Assembly: GCF_947488945.1 (NCBI RefSeq)
Contig: NZ_CANLBS010000027.1
Location: forward strand, 1-64,000
Length of the DNA stretch: 64,000 bases
Source: an uncultured Streptomyces sp.
GTDB lineage: Bacteria; Actinomycetota; Actinomycetes; Streptomycetales; Streptomycetaceae
Direction: 5' to 3'
This document shows, piece after piece, positions 55,916 to 64,000 of the stretch. The position numbers were made by a program, and so were the translations under genes. The first letter of the stretch is position 1. Each line of letters begins with the position of its first letter. The notes under the pieces were generated by a model. The model did not search any database and was not told where the DNA came from. It saw only the letters and a list, made by a program, of their open reading frames with translations.

Positions 55916-56476
55916 TCAGCCCTGCGGCCAGGCCGCCGCCAGCATCGTCCGGGTGTCCCCGAGAAGCTGCGGCAGCACCTTGGTGTGCCCGACCACCGGC
56001 ATGAAGTTGGTGTCCCCGCCCCAGCGCGGCACCACGTGCTGGTGCAGGTGGGCCGCGATCCCGGCGCCCGCCGCCTCGCCCTGGTTCATCCCGATGTTGA
56101 AGCCGTGCGCCCCGGAGGCAGCCCGCAGCGCGGCCATGGCCCGCTTGGTGAAGTCGGCCAGCTCGGCCGTCTCCGGCCCGTCCAGCTCGGTGTAGTCGGC
56201 CGCGTGCCGGTAGGGCACCACCATCAGGTGGCCGCCGTTGTACGGGTACAGGTTCAGCACCGCGTAGACGTGCTCGCCGCGCGCCACGACCAGGCCGTCC
56301 TCGTCCGATTTCGCCGGGATCGTACAGAACGGACAGCCGTCGCCCGCGGCCCCGCCGCTGGGCTTGTTCTCGCCCTGGATGTACGCCATACGGTGGGGCG
56401 TCCACAGGCGCTGGAACGCGTCGGGCGTCCCCACTCCGATCTGCTGCTCCGGCTCACTCGTCATGGCCGCCAGCAT
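55916..56476 (-). CDS. HIT-family protein, Ap4A phosphorylase-like
   Basis: Nucleotide hydrolase or transferase of the histidine triad superfamily. The triad is H143, H145 and H147 (AHLHQHVVP), and a C-P-F-C zinc-type motif is at 48-51. The M. tuberculosis protein in the same position, between thrS and pgsA1, is reported as a diadenosine tetraphosphate phosphorylase, so this activity is likely. The ATG at 56476 (MLAAMTSEPEQQ) is favoured because GGGGG lies upstream; an ATG 12 nt further in lacks a ribosome site. 186 residues. Confidence 0.88.
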   Translation of the reverse strand: MLAAMTSEPEQQIGVGTPDAFQRLWTPHRMAYIQGENKPSGGAAGDGCPFCTIPAKSDEDGLVVARGEHVYAVLNLYPYNGGHLMVVPYRHAADYTELDGPETAELADFTKRAMAALRAASGAHGFNIGMNQGEAAGAGIAAHLHQHVVPRWGGDTNFMPVVGHTKVLPQLLGDTRTMLAAAWPQG

Positions 56477-56542
56477 ATTGCTTCGCCCCCGCCGCGCGTG
56501 TCGTCGGGGCCCCGGCGCCCGGCGCCCGGCGATGCTGACGCC

Positions 56543-57217
56543 ATGAGCGACCACCCGCCGGCCCCCGTGCCGGCCCGCTTCCAGGAGTGGGAGCAGCGCA
56601 CCGAGGTGCCGCTGTTCGCCGCGTCGCTGCTCTTCCTGCTCGGCTACGCGACCCGTGTGCTGACCCCGCACGACGCCGAGCCGTGGCACGGTCTCGCCCT
56701 GGCCCTGGTCGCCGCGACCTGGCTGCTCTTCGCCCTGGACTACGCGGTCCGGCTGCGCCTGAGCGGTCTCGGCCACCGCTTCGTCCGGGTCCACTGGCTG
56801 GACACGGTGGTCCTGGTACTGCCGCTGCTGCGCCCGCTGCGGCTGCTGAAGGTGTACACCGCCGTCCAAAAGCGCCGGGACCGGCCGAGGCTTAGCCTGT
56901 ACGCGCGGGTGATGTCGTACGCCGGGGTGACGGCGCTGCTGCTGGGCTTCTCGGCGGCGCTGGCGGTGTACCACCAGGAGCGGGGGGCGCCGGGCGCCTC
57001 GATCCGCACCTTCGGCGACGCGGTGTGGTGGGCCTGCGAGACGCTGACGACCGTGGGGTACGGCGACGCGGTGCCGGTGACGCCGGCCGGGCGGGTCGTC
57101 GCGGCGTTCCTGATGGCCTGCGGGCTGGCGCTGCTGGGCGCGGTGACGGGCTCGTTCTCGTCCTGGCTGCTGCAGGTGTTCCGCCGGGAGGACGAGAAAC
57201 CCCCGGAGAGCGGGTAG
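56543..57217 (+). CDS. Voltage-gated-like potassium channel
   Basis: Forms a potassium-selective pore. The selectivity filter TTVGYGD is exact at 169-175. Segments before it resemble a reduced voltage-sensor module: helices at about 22-40, 50-68 and 86-104, with arginines in RPLRLLKVY, then S5 (125-143), the pore helix and S6 (184-208). 224 residues; there is no RCK domain. The ATG at 56543 is 66 nt from the divergent HIT gene. The stop codon lies inside the loop of the terminator shared with thrS. A channel here is absent from the mycobacterial version of the cluster. Confidence 0.92.
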   Translation: MSDHPPAPVPARFQEWEQRTEVPLFAASLLFLLGYATRVLTPHDAEPWHGLALALVAATWLLFALDYAVRLRLSGLGHRFVRVHWLDTVVLVLPLLRPLRLLKVYTAVQKRRDRPRLSLYARVMSYAGVTALLLGFSAALAVYHQERGAPGASIRTFGDAVWWACETLTTVGYGDAVPVTPAGRVVAAFLMACGLALLGAVTGSFSSWLLQVFRREDEKPPESG

Positions 57218-57229
57218 CTCTCCGGGGGT
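57199..57229. terminator. Terminator shared by the channel gene and thrS
   Basis: ACCCCCGGAGAGC (57199-57211) pairs with its complement at 57217-57229 over GGGTA. The channel's TAG stop is in the loop and right arm, and thrS ends 25 nt away on the other strand. Confidence 0.75.
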
Positions 57230-57253
57230 CGCGTCGGCCCGTGCGGGCCGGGA

Positions 57254-59230
57254 TCACACCTGGACGCGGCGCTCCACCACGTCGACGAGCTTGGCGATCG
57301 CCTCGTCGCGGGCGATGCCGTTCTCCTGCGAGCCGTCGCGGTAGCGGAAGGAGACGGTGCCCGCGTTCATGTCGTCGTCACCGACGATGATCATGAACGG
57401 GACCTTGGCGCGCTGGTGGTTCCGGATCTTCTTCTGCATCCGGTCGGAGGAGGCGTCCACCTCGACCCGCAGCCCCTTCTTGCGCGCCTCGGCGGCGAAC
57501 TCCTGGAGGTAGGGGATGTGGGTGTCGCCGATCGGGATGCCGACCGCCTGGACCGGGGCGAGCCAGACCGGGAACGCACCCGCGTAGTGCTCCAGCAGCA
57601 CCGCGAAGAAGCGCTCGATGGAACCGAACAGGGCGCGGTGGATCATGACCGGGCGCTGCTTGGTGCCGTCGGGGCCGGTGTACTCCAGGTCGAAGCGCTC
57701 CGGCAGGTTGAAGTCGAGCTGCACGGTCGACATCTGCCAGGTCCGGCCGATGGCGTCCCGCGCCTGCACCGAGATCTTCGGGCCGTAGAACGCGGCGCCG
57801 CCCGGGTCCGGGACCAGCGGCAGCCCCTGCTTCTCGGCGACCTGACGCAGCGTCTCGGTGGCCTCGTCCCAGGTCTCGTCGGACCCGACGAACTTCTCCG
57901 GGTCCTTGGTGGAGAGCTCCAGGTAGAAGTCGTTCAGACCGTAGTCACGAAGGAGGTTGAGGACGAAGGTCAGGGTCCGGTCCAGCTCCTGCGCCATCTG
58001 CTCCTTGGTGCAGTAGATGTGCGCGTCGTCCTGGGTGAAGCCGCGCGAGCGGGTCAGACCGTGCACCACGCCCGACTTCTCGTACCGGTACACGGTGCCG
58101 AACTCGAAGAGGCGCAGGGGCAGTTCACGGTAGGACCGGCCGCGCGCGTCGAAGATCAGGTTGTGCATCGGGCAGTTCATCGGCTTGAGGTAGTAGTCCA
58201 CCCCGTCGTCGAGCTGCATGGGCGGGTACATGCCGTCGGCGTACCAGTCCAGGTGGCCGGACTTCTCGAAGAGCTTGCCCTTGGTGGCGTGCGGGCTGTA
58301 GACGAACTCGTAGCCCTCCTCCTCGTGGCGGCGCCGCGAGTAGTCCTCCATGGCCCGGCGGATGACGCCGCCCTTGGGGTGGAAGACGGCGAGGCCGGGG
58401 CCGATCTCGTCGGGGAAGGAGAACAGGTCCAGCTCGTTGCCGAGGCGGCGGTGGTCGCGCTTGGCGGCCTCCTCCAGGAACTCCAGGTGCGCCTTCAGCT
58501 CGTCCTTGGTCGGCCACGCGGTGCCGTAGATGCGCTGGAGCATCGGGTTCTTCTCGCTGCCGCGCCAGTACGCCGCCGCGTTGCGCATCAGCTTGAACGC
58601 GGGGATGAACCGGGTGGTGGGCAGGTGCGGGCCCCGGCAGAGGTCCTTCCAGCACAGTTCGCCGGTCTTCGGGTCGAGGTTGTCGTAGATGGTCAGCTCG
58701 CCGCCGCCCACCTCGACGTCCGCGCCGTCGTCCGTGGAGGCGGAGCCCTTGATGCCGATGAGCTCCAGCTTGTACGGCTCGTCGGCGAGCTCCTCGCGGG
58801 CGGCCTCGTCGGTGACCACGCGGCGGGAGAACCTCTGGCCCCGCTTCTGGATCTCCTGCATCTTCTTCTCGATGGCCTTGAGGTCCTCGGGGGTGAACGG
58901 CTTCTCGACGTCGAAGTCGTAGTAGAAGCCGTCCTTGACCGGCGGACCGATGCCGAGCTTGGCCTCGGGGTGCAGCTCCTGCACGGCCTGCGCCATCACG
59001 TGCGCGGTGGAGTGGCGCAGGATGTTGAGGCCGTCCTCGGAGGAGATCTCCACGGCCTCGACGACGTCCCCGTCCCGCAGCCCGTAGGCGAGGTCCTTCA
59101 GCTCGCCCCCGACGCGCGCGGCGACGACGGTGCGCTGACCGGGGAAGAGCTCGGCGGCCGTCGTGCCCGTCGTCACCACATGCTCTTCCCGCTCGGAATC
59201 GCGTTGGATGATCACACGGACGTCTGACAC
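57254..59230 (-). CDS. thrS: Threonyl-tRNA synthetase
   Basis: Class II synthetase for tRNA-Thr with N-terminal TGS and editing domains. Seen: TGS start VRVIIQRDSERE, editing motif ILRHSTAHVMAQA, the zinc-site region MNCPMHNLIF, motif 2 RLFEFGTVYRYEKSG, and motif 3 in HRALFGSIERFFAVLLEHY. The GTG at 59230 is chosen because AGGAGAG lies just upstream and homologues begin SDVRVIIQRD; it gives 658 residues. It precedes the HIT-pgsA-patA-pimA genes as in mycobacteria. No T-box leader is visible in the 127-bp spacer. Confidence 0.96.
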   Translation of the reverse strand: MSDVRVIIQRDSEREEHVVTTGTTAAELFPGQRTVVAARVGGELKDLAYGLRDGDVVEAVEISSEDGLNILRHSTAHVMAQAVQELHPEAKLGIGPPVKDGFYYDFDVEKPFTPEDLKAIEKKMQEIQKRGQRFSRRVVTDEAAREELADEPYKLELIGIKGSASTDDGADVEVGGGELTIYDNLDPKTGELCWKDLCRGPHLPTTRFIPAFKLMRNAAAYWRGSEKNPMLQRIYGTAWPTKDELKAHLEFLEEAAKRDHRRLGNELDLFSFPDEIGPGLAVFHPKGGVIRRAMEDYSRRRHEEEGYEFVYSPHATKGKLFEKSGHLDWYADGMYPPMQLDDGVDYYLKPMNCPMHNLIFDARGRSYRELPLRLFEFGTVYRYEKSGVVHGLTRSRGFTQDDAHIYCTKEQMAQELDRTLTFVLNLLRDYGLNDFYLELSTKDPEKFVGSDETWDEATETLRQVAEKQGLPLVPDPGGAAFYGPKISVQARDAIGRTWQMSTVQLDFNLPERFDLEYTGPDGTKQRPVMIHRALFGSIERFFAVLLEHYAGAFPVWLAPVQAVGIPIGDTHIPYLQEFAAEARKKGLRVEVDASSDRMQKKIRNHQRAKVPFMIIVGDDDMNAGTVSFRYRDGSQENGIARDEAIAKLVDVVERRVQV

Positions 59231-59357
59231 CGGTCTCTCCTGACTCAAGGGGTGCGGCGCATTCCCATGGCGCGCGCAAGGGGAATGCTACCGAGCCGGA
59301 GGGGTCCGACGCGAAAGGGATCCCGGCGGCCCGTCCCCCGGCCGCCGCACCGGGGCC

Positions 59358-60608
59358 TTACGCCTCCTCCCCCGTGCACGCCTCCCCGAAGAAGTCGACG
59401 TTCTCCCGGAGCGACTTCGTCAGCCGGTCCCGCTCCGCTTCGTCCACCTGGACGGGGGCCACCTGCGAGGCGCCGGTGAGCCTGCGGAACCCGCCCCGGC
59501 TCTCCAGCATCCCCTCGACCCGCAGCGGCAGCCCGACCAGGTGCGCCTGCCCCGCGATCCGGTACGCCTCCTCGTCCAGTTCGATGCGTACGTGCGCGAC
59601 CTCGGCGCCCGCGAGCACCCGCAGCCGCACGACGCCGGGACCGTGCGGCGCGGAACGGCGCAGCCGGACGACGGCGCCGGTGACGCGGACCCCCACGGAC
59701 GGCTCCTCGCGGAGGTAGCGGCCGGCCGCCAGCCCGAGGGCCGGCAGGTCGCCCGGGGAGAACTCCACGGGCTCCGGCCGGGCCGGGCACCCCTCGGGCG
59801 GTCCCGCGGCGGGCGCCCAGTCGACGGCGATCCGGGCGCCCTCGGAGCCGCGGACCAGGGCGACGAGCGCCTCGGTCAGTTCCCGGCTGACGCCGGCCCG
59901 GACGGCGGTGTCGAAGGCCTCCGTGCCCCCGGTGGCGCGCTGGTAGTCGACGGCCTCGCGGGCGGCGTGCAGGGCCTCGTAGAGGGTGACGGCGACGGCC
60001 CGGCCGGAGGGGACCGGCAGGAACGCGGTCAGGCTGCGGCCGCCCGGCGCGGGTCCCACCAGGACGTCGTCGAGCGCGGCCCTGGCCCGGCGCCGGTGGC
60101 GCGCCCCGTGGTGGCCGACCTTGCCGCGCACGGCGAGCGAGCCGGCCAGCAGCATCCGCAGGGCGGCCGAGCGCAGCGCCTCGGAGCCGGCCCAGTCGGC
60201 GGCCCCGGCCGCCTCGGCGGCGCTCTCGGGCACCTCGCGCCGCCAGCGGATCTCGTCGCTGGGCTCGGTCAGCTGGACCAGGACGTCGCGGGCCGAGGGT
60301 TCGGGGCTGCGGGCGAGGGCGGTGAGCGCCTCGGCGAGCAGGTCCTCGCTGTCGGGGAAGGCCGCGGTGTCGGGCACCAGCAGGCTGGCGGGCCAGGCTC
60401 CCGGTCCGGGTGGTGTCCACCTGCCGTACCGCCCGGCCGGTCCGCCGCGCCGGTGCCAGCCGTGCCGGGCCAGCAGGGCGGCCAGCACCGCCGGGTCGAC
60501 GGCGGCGGGGTCCGGGAACCCGTCCGGCCGCCGGGGAGCGGTCGCCGGTTCCGGGTGCCCGCGTCCGTCGGGGGCGCCGCCGCCCGCCGTCTCCGTCCAC
60601 CGGTGCAT
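59358..60608 (-). CDS. Unknown protein coupled to a DUF4365 gene
   Basis: No family recognised. The 416 residues begin with a Gly/Pro/His-rich region (1-50). A mostly helical middle follows with WRREVPESAAEAAG and HHGARHRRRARAALDDVL. The C-terminal part (about 310-395) has alternating hydrophobic strands (VGVRVTGAVVRLRR, VRIELDEEAYRIAG, LRVEGMLESRGGFRRL) that could form a small beta-barrel. The ATG overlaps the DUF4365 stop (ATGA), so the two proteins probably act together. A nucleic-acid-related function is only suggested by that neighbour. Confidence 0.75.
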   Translation of the reverse strand: MHRWTETAGGGAPDGRGHPEPATAPRRPDGFPDPAAVDPAVLAALLARHGWHRRGGPAGRYGRWTPPGPGAWPASLLVPDTAAFPDSEDLLAEALTALARSPEPSARDVLVQLTEPSDEIRWRREVPESAAEAAGAADWAGSEALRSAALRMLLAGSLAVRGKVGHHGARHRRRARAALDDVLVGPAPGGRSLTAFLPVPSGRAVAVTLYEALHAAREAVDYQRATGGTEAFDTAVRAGVSRELTEALVALVRGSEGARIAVDWAPAAGPPEGCPARPEPVEFSPGDLPALGLAAGRYLREEPSVGVRVTGAVVRLRRSAPHGPGVVRLRVLAGAEVAHVRIELDEEAYRIAGQAHLVGLPLRVEGMLESRGGFRRLTGASQVAPVQVDEAERDRLTKSLRENVDFFGEACTGEEA

Positions 60609-61201
60609 CAGGGTCTCCCTCCGGCCCCGACGCGGGCCATGATGTCGCAGAGCGCGCGGTCGTCGAAGACGCGTGCCGTCGGAATACGCACGGTGGTCCG
60701 GTGACGGCCCGTCACCGGGTGTCCGGCCAGGTTGGTCCAGTACGCGCAGTGCCGCAGGGCGAGTTGGTCGTGCCCGGCGCGCAGCCAGTCGTCCGGGCTG
60801 CGCGGCACGATCATCACGACCAGGATCTTGTGCACGGACACGGGGGTCCGGGCGAGCTTGACCAGGTGCGCGTTGTCGAGGGTGAAGGAGAACGCCCCGC
60901 CCGCCGGGTGCGGAGGGAGCTGGTAGGTGCACTTGAGCTGCACCTTGATGGTGACCTCGTCGTCCACGGTGTGGGACGGGGCGCCGTGACTGACGTGCCA
61001 GTCGATGCCGTTGTCGGGAAAGGGCTGGGAGAGGGAACACCCCGCGGCGGCCGCGACCGCGTGGAGGTGACCCACCTGAAGGGTCTCCATGCAGGCGGTG
61101 GTGGCCAGCGAGCCGCGCAACGGGCCGGGCTGCGGCGGGATCGGGCCGCCGCGGCCCTCGGCGCGGGTGGGTCCCCCGGGATCGGGCTGCGCGAGCGCCA
61201 T
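60608..61201 (-). CDS. DUF4365 domain-containing protein, PD-(D/E)xK nuclease-like
   Basis: Predicted nuclease fold of unknown target. The 197 residues contain E39 in a helix (ACMETLQVGHL), D67 in GIDWHV and Q88-L-K90 in KVQLKCT. This E...D...QxK layout is that of Mrr-like/PD-(D/E)xK enzymes and is the core of DUF4365 as I recall it. The ATG at 61201 is favoured over an upstream start because CGGAG lies just before it and the extension is not conserved-looking. It is coupled to the unknown gene downstream and divergent from a DnaQ-type exonuclease. Confidence 0.78.
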   Translation of the reverse strand: MALAQPDPGGPTRAEGRGGPIPPQPGPLRGSLATTACMETLQVGHLHAVAAAAGCSLSQPFPDNGIDWHVSHGAPSHTVDDEVTIKVQLKCTYQLPPHPAGGAFSFTLDNAHLVKLARTPVSVHKILVVMIVPRSPDDWLRAGHDQLALRHCAYWTNLAGHPVTGRHRTTVRIPTARVFDDRALCDIMARVGAGGRP

Positions 61202-61313
61202 GGCTCCGTGTGCCTTCCGGGCGGTGCAGATTCGGTCGGTCGAGTGTCCGGGGACGGGCCGGGAGGTCAACGACCTTTCCCGACACCTGTGTTGTCACCG
61301 CAGGAGAGGGGTC

Positions 61314-61339
61314 GCAAACGGCGTATCCGGCAAACGGCG
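61314..61339. repeat. Direct repeat between the DUF4365 and exonuclease genes
   Basis: GCAAACGGCG occurs at 61314-61323 and 61330-61339, start to start 16 bp, in the 204-bp divergent promoter region. This could be an operator for one or both genes; the regulator is unknown. Confidence 0.5.
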
Positions 61340-61405
61340 CGGGTATCACCGATATCGGGCAGAGGAAATCACGCCATCTGCCGTGCGCGCGCGAGGAGTT
61401 CCGGG

Positions 61406-62137
61406 ATGACGCACTGGTTCGAAGGGCCACTGGCCGCATTTGACACCGAGACGACGGGCGTGGATGTCGAGGAGGACCGGATCGTGTCGGCCGCCCTCGT
61501 GGTCCAGGACTGCGCGGGCGGCCGTCCGCGCGTGACCCGCTGGCTGATCGACCCGGGAATTCCCGTGCCCGCCGCGGCGACGGCGGTACACGGGCTGACG
61601 GACGAGCACCTGCAGCGCAACGGCCGGTGGCCGGCGCCCGTGATGGCGGAGGTGGCCCGGTCGTTGGCGGAGCAGTGCGCCACCGGCCGGCCGCTGGTGG
61701 TGATGAACGCGCCGTTCGACCTGACCCTGCTGGACCGGGAGCTGAAGCGGCACCGGGCGTCGTCACTGGGGCAGTACCTGGAGCACGTGCCGCTGTGCGT
61801 GCTCGACCCGCGGGTGCTGGACAAGCACCTCGACCGCTACCGCAAGGGCCGCAGGACGCTGACCGACCTCTGCGACCTGTACGGCGTGGCCCTGGAGGGC
61901 GCGCACGACGCGTCGGCGGACGCGCTCGCGTCGCTGGAGCTGGTCCGGGCGGTGGGGCGGCGGTTCACGTCCCGGCTGGAGCGGCTGTCGCCCGCCGAAC
62001 TGCACACCCTGCAGGCGGTGTGGCACGCGGCCCAGGCGCGCGGGCTGCAGACGTGGTTCGCGAAGAACGGCACGCCGGAGACGGTGGACACGGCGTGGCC
62101 GCTGCGTCCGCGCCCGGAGGTGGCGGCGGCGGCCTGA
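61406..62137 (+). CDS. DnaQ-like (DEDDh) 3'-5' exonuclease
   Basis: Stand-alone exonuclease of the DNA polymerase III epsilon fold. The DEDDh residues are visible: D13 and E15 (AFDTETTG), D105 in NAPFDLTLL, H167 and D172 (AHDASADAL). 243 residues; the C-terminal 60 form a helical tail. The ATG at 61406 has GAGGAG about 8 nt upstream. It could act in repair, proofreading or RNA processing; this sequence type is common in Streptomyces. It is divergent from the DUF4365 pair and shares a terminator with tRNA-Val. Confidence 0.9.
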   Translation: MTHWFEGPLAAFDTETTGVDVEEDRIVSAALVVQDCAGGRPRVTRWLIDPGIPVPAAATAVHGLTDEHLQRNGRWPAPVMAEVARSLAEQCATGRPLVVMNAPFDLTLLDRELKRHRASSLGQYLEHVPLCVLDPRVLDKHLDRYRKGRRTLTDLCDLYGVALEGAHDASADALASLELVRAVGRRFTSRLERLSPAELHTLQAVWHAAQARGLQTWFAKNGTPETVDTAWPLRPRPEVAAAA

Positions 62138-62163
62138 GGGCCGGCGCACGGTCCGGGACATGT

Positions 62164-62202
62164 GAAAGCCGGTCCGTCGGTGGTGCTGACGGACCGGCTT
62201 TC
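62164..62202. terminator. Shared terminator of the exonuclease and tRNA-Val
   Basis: GAAAGCCGGTCCGTC (62164-62178) pairs with its complement at 62188-62202 over a 9-nt loop. It is 26 nt after the exonuclease stop and 5 nt after the tRNA 3' end on the other strand. Confidence 0.75.
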
Positions 62203-62207
62203 CCCGG

Positions 62208-62279
62208 TGGGCGATACTGGTTTCGAACCAGTGACCTCTTCGGTGTGAACGAAGCGCTCTCCCGCTGAGCTAATCGCCC
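62208..62279 (-). tRNA. tRNA-Val (anticodon CAC)
   Basis: Read on the minus strand, the 72-nt cloverleaf is complete: acceptor GGGCGAT/ATCGCCC, D arm GCTC...GAGC, anticodon stem CTTCG/CGAAG around loop TTCACAC, and T arm ACTGG-TTCGAAA-CCAGT. The anticodon is at 62245-62247 and reads GUG codons, the commonest valine codons in this GC-rich genome. CCA is not encoded, which is usual in Streptomyces. Confidence 0.96.
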
Positions 62280-62318
62280 GGGAACGGGTTGAACCATACA
62301 GGGCCGGACGGCCTCGGT

Positions 62319-62798
62319 TCAAACTCGCTGCGCGCCGCCGCCCGGCCGTCCCCCGCCGGCCTTCAGCAGGGCGACGAGTCCGCGCCGGCCGGAACGCATC
62401 ATCAGGGCGTGGTTGGCGCGGAACAGCGGGCGTCCCGGCACCGCGAGGCGGCGCATCAGCGGCTTGCGGACCTCGACCCGCTGCTCGTACACGACCCGGC
62501 TGCCGCCCCCGTTCTCCCGCACGCTCCAGCGGGCCCGGCCGGCCAGGTCGCCGGTCATGGCCGCCTCGATGGTCCGGCGGGCGGGATCGGAGGAGACCGA
62601 GCGGAGGGTGACGAACAGGTCGTAGGGAAGGACCGAGCGGAAGCGCGCGGTGCCGGAGACGTCGTCGAGCGGGGTGACCTCGCGGACCTGCGGCCACCAG
62701 CGCGGGTACTCCTCGGGGCGGGCCAGCACGGCGTAGACGTCCTCGGGCGGCGCGGGCACGTCCCAGACGGTGGTGAAGCGGTAGTGGCACCAGTCCAT
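62319..62798 (-). CDS. SRPBCC family protein (polyketide cyclase/START-like)
   Basis: Small ligand-binding helix-grip fold protein with unknown ligand. The 159 residues begin MDWCHYRFTTVWDVPAPPEDVY, followed by VLARPEEYPRWWPQVREVTPLDD, the typical SRPBCC first helix and strand, and later strands such as ARWSVRENGGGSRVVYEQRVEV. The C-terminus is basic and glycine-rich. The ATG at 62798 is the natural start of the fold. It lies between tRNA-Val and the partial membrane gene, with which it is divergent. Confidence 0.88.
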   Translation of the reverse strand: MDWCHYRFTTVWDVPAPPEDVYAVLARPEEYPRWWPQVREVTPLDDVSGTARFRSVLPYDLFVTLRSVSSDPARRTIEAAMTGDLAGRARWSVRENGGGSRVVYEQRVEVRKPLMRRLAVPGRPLFRANHALMMRSGRRGLVALLKAGGGRPGGGAQRV

Positions 62799-62892
62799 GG
62801 GCCCATTCTGCGCGGGGGCGGGCGTACTCACTCCCGGCTCTGAGTATCCCGGCGCATGTACGGGCGGCTCCCGGACCCGCACACTCCCGGCA

Positions 62893-64000
62893 TGGACCCC
62901 GTACCCACGCCCGCCGAGGAACTCCTCGCCGTCGACCGTGAACTGAGCCGACTGGACGCTCGCCGGGCGCAGTTGCTCGACCGCCGCGCCTGGCTGCTGC
63001 GCGCGCTGCAGCCGCCCGCCCCCTGGGGCGGCCCCCCGCAGGCGCAGCCGTGGGGGGCGTGGGGCGCGCCGCCGCCGGGCGTCGCGCGCGCGTCGGCGCG
63101 GCACGGGGCGCAGCATGTGCTGCTGACGCTGGGCGGGTTGCTGCTCGCGGTGGCCGCGATCGCGTTCACGCTCTTCAGCTGGGGTTCGCTCGGGATCGGC
63201 GGGCGGACGGCGGTGCTGGTGACGGTGACGGCCGGGGCGCTCGCGGCGCCCGCGCTGCTGCTGCGCCGGCGGCTGTCGGCGACGGCGGACGCGGTGGCGG
63301 CGCTGGCGATGCTGCTGACCCTGCTGGACGCGGTGGCCTGGTACGGGCTGACGGGCCCGGATCTGGGCGGGGCGGCGTACGCGGCGGTGGCGTTCGGGGT
63401 GCTGGCCGCGGCATGGACGGCGTACGGGCTGCTGGTGCGGGGGCTCTCCCTGCCGCTGCCGGCGGCGGTGCTGGCGGGGCAGTTGCCGCTGGTGCTGTGG
63501 GCGTGGGCGGCGGGCGCCGGGGCGCTCGGCCACGGATGGGCGCTGCTGGTGACGGCGGTGGCCGACGGGGCGGTCGCGCTGTGGGTGACGCGGCGCGGGG
63601 TGCGGGTGACGGCCGGGGTGTGCGCGGCGGTCACCGGGGCGTGGGCGTTGCTGGTGGCGCTGGTGGAGTCGGTGTGGCCGTCCGGGGTGGTCGGCGCGTT
63701 GGCACCGGGGGCGCTGCTGCTGGCGGGTGCGGCGGCGGCGCTGTACGCGGGGCGGCGGATGCCGGACCGGCTCGCGCCGGTGGCCGGGGCGGTGGCGGGG
63801 CTGGCCGCGGTGGCGGCGGTCGGCGGGCCGGTGCGGGCCGCGGCCGGGCCGGAGTGGGCGGTCGTCGGGTATCTGCTGTGCGGGGTGGCGCTGGTCGCGG
63901 TGGTGCGGGTCCCGCTGTCCGCCGCGGTGCGCACGGGGGTGCTGGTGGCGGCGGCCGCCGTGGCGGCCGGGTCGGTGCTGTGGACGCTGCCGTCGGTGGT
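62893..64000 (+). CDS. Polytopic membrane protein, N-terminal part (runs off the window)
   Basis: The first 369 codons are present and open to the window end. After a soluble coiled-coil-like start (MDPVPTPAEELLAVDRELSR and LDARRAQLLDRRAWLLRAL) and a Pro/Trp-rich linker (PPAPWGGPPQAQPWG), ten or so hydrophobic helices follow with Ala/Leu/Val-rich sequence. This layout resembles large Streptomyces membrane proteins that carry an SCO7613-type C-terminal domain (from memory). The ATG at 62893 is chosen as the first start before the conserved opening; its ribosome site is weak. Function unknown. Confidence 0.8.

Noticed and set aside
56462..56464. Alternative ATG start for the HIT protein
   Set aside because: It lacks a ribosome binding site, whereas the ATG at 56476 has a purine-rich GGGGG stretch upstream.
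59231..59357. Possible T-box leader before thrS
   Set aside because: The spacer is only 127 bp and lacks the conserved T-box sequence and stem I motifs.

Overview
The window is a stretch of high-GC actinobacterial chromosome, almost certainly Streptomyces. The developmental regulator BldD, the Streptomyces-type integration host factor (sIHF) and RNA polymerase omega are all present, GTG starts and strong third-position GC bias dominate, and the gene order from metK through bldD, relA and the ruv genes to thrS follows the conserved Streptomyces core (synteny judged from memory, not by a search). There is no insertion sequence, prophage, CRISPR array or obvious island. It is a dense core region read mostly from the minus strand, with a few plus-strand genes.

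Layout. (1) 1-3.2 kb: metK (5' end only), coaBC, rpoZ, gmk and sIHF. (2) 3.4-13.4 kb: the complete de novo pyrimidine operon, transcribed pyrR-pyrB-pyrC-unknown membrane gene-carA-carB-pyrD-pyrF, with a candidate PyrR-binding RNA loop over the pyrR ribosome binding site and a U-tract terminator after pyrF. (3) 13.5-15.3 kb: bldD (plus strand, with a perfect BldD box upstream), nusB and efp. (4) 15.3-27.6 kb: a long minus-strand series running DUF948 gene, DUF6167-like gene, alaS, ruvX, mltG, aroE, aroC, aroK fused in frame to aroB, aroQ, a P-loop protein and an M24-fold protein with a degraded metal site. (5) 27.8-36.9 kb: a STAND-type ATPase with no DNA-binding domain, rpsD, an iron-box-linked DUF2470 gene, rarA, a VKOR-family protein, hisS, an MBL hydrolase and a membrane-anchored cyclophilin. 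(6) 37.1-50 kb: a DUF349 gene, relA, apt, secF, secD, yajC, ruvB, ruvA, ruvC, a YebC-family gene, pdxT and pdxS. (7) 50.3-59.2 kb: a phosphatidylinositol mannoside type cluster (pimA, patA, pgsA, HIT gene, thrS), interrupted by a plus-strand membrane protein and a potassium channel. (8) 59.4-64 kb: an unknown gene coupled to a DUF4365 nuclease-fold gene, a divergent DnaQ-type exonuclease, tRNA-Val(CAC), an SRPBCC protein and the start of a polytopic membrane protein.

Many adjacent genes overlap by ATGA or GTGA, which indicates translational coupling (pyrD-pyrF, PH-like gene-carA, aroC-aroK-aroB-aroQ, secF-apt, ruvC-ruvA, pgsA-patA-pimA). Transcription units are commonly closed by long, perfect GC hairpins without U-tracts.

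No wholly new system is evident. The most interesting items are the AroK-AroB read-through fusion, the degenerate M24 protein beside efp, the effector-less STAND ATPase whose last codons form the rpsD terminator, the iron box and oddly composed leader between rpsD and the DUF2470 gene, the PyrR loop, tandem 26-bp repeats with nested palindromes near 53.9 kb, and the DUF4365/exonuclease pair around repeated 10-mers.
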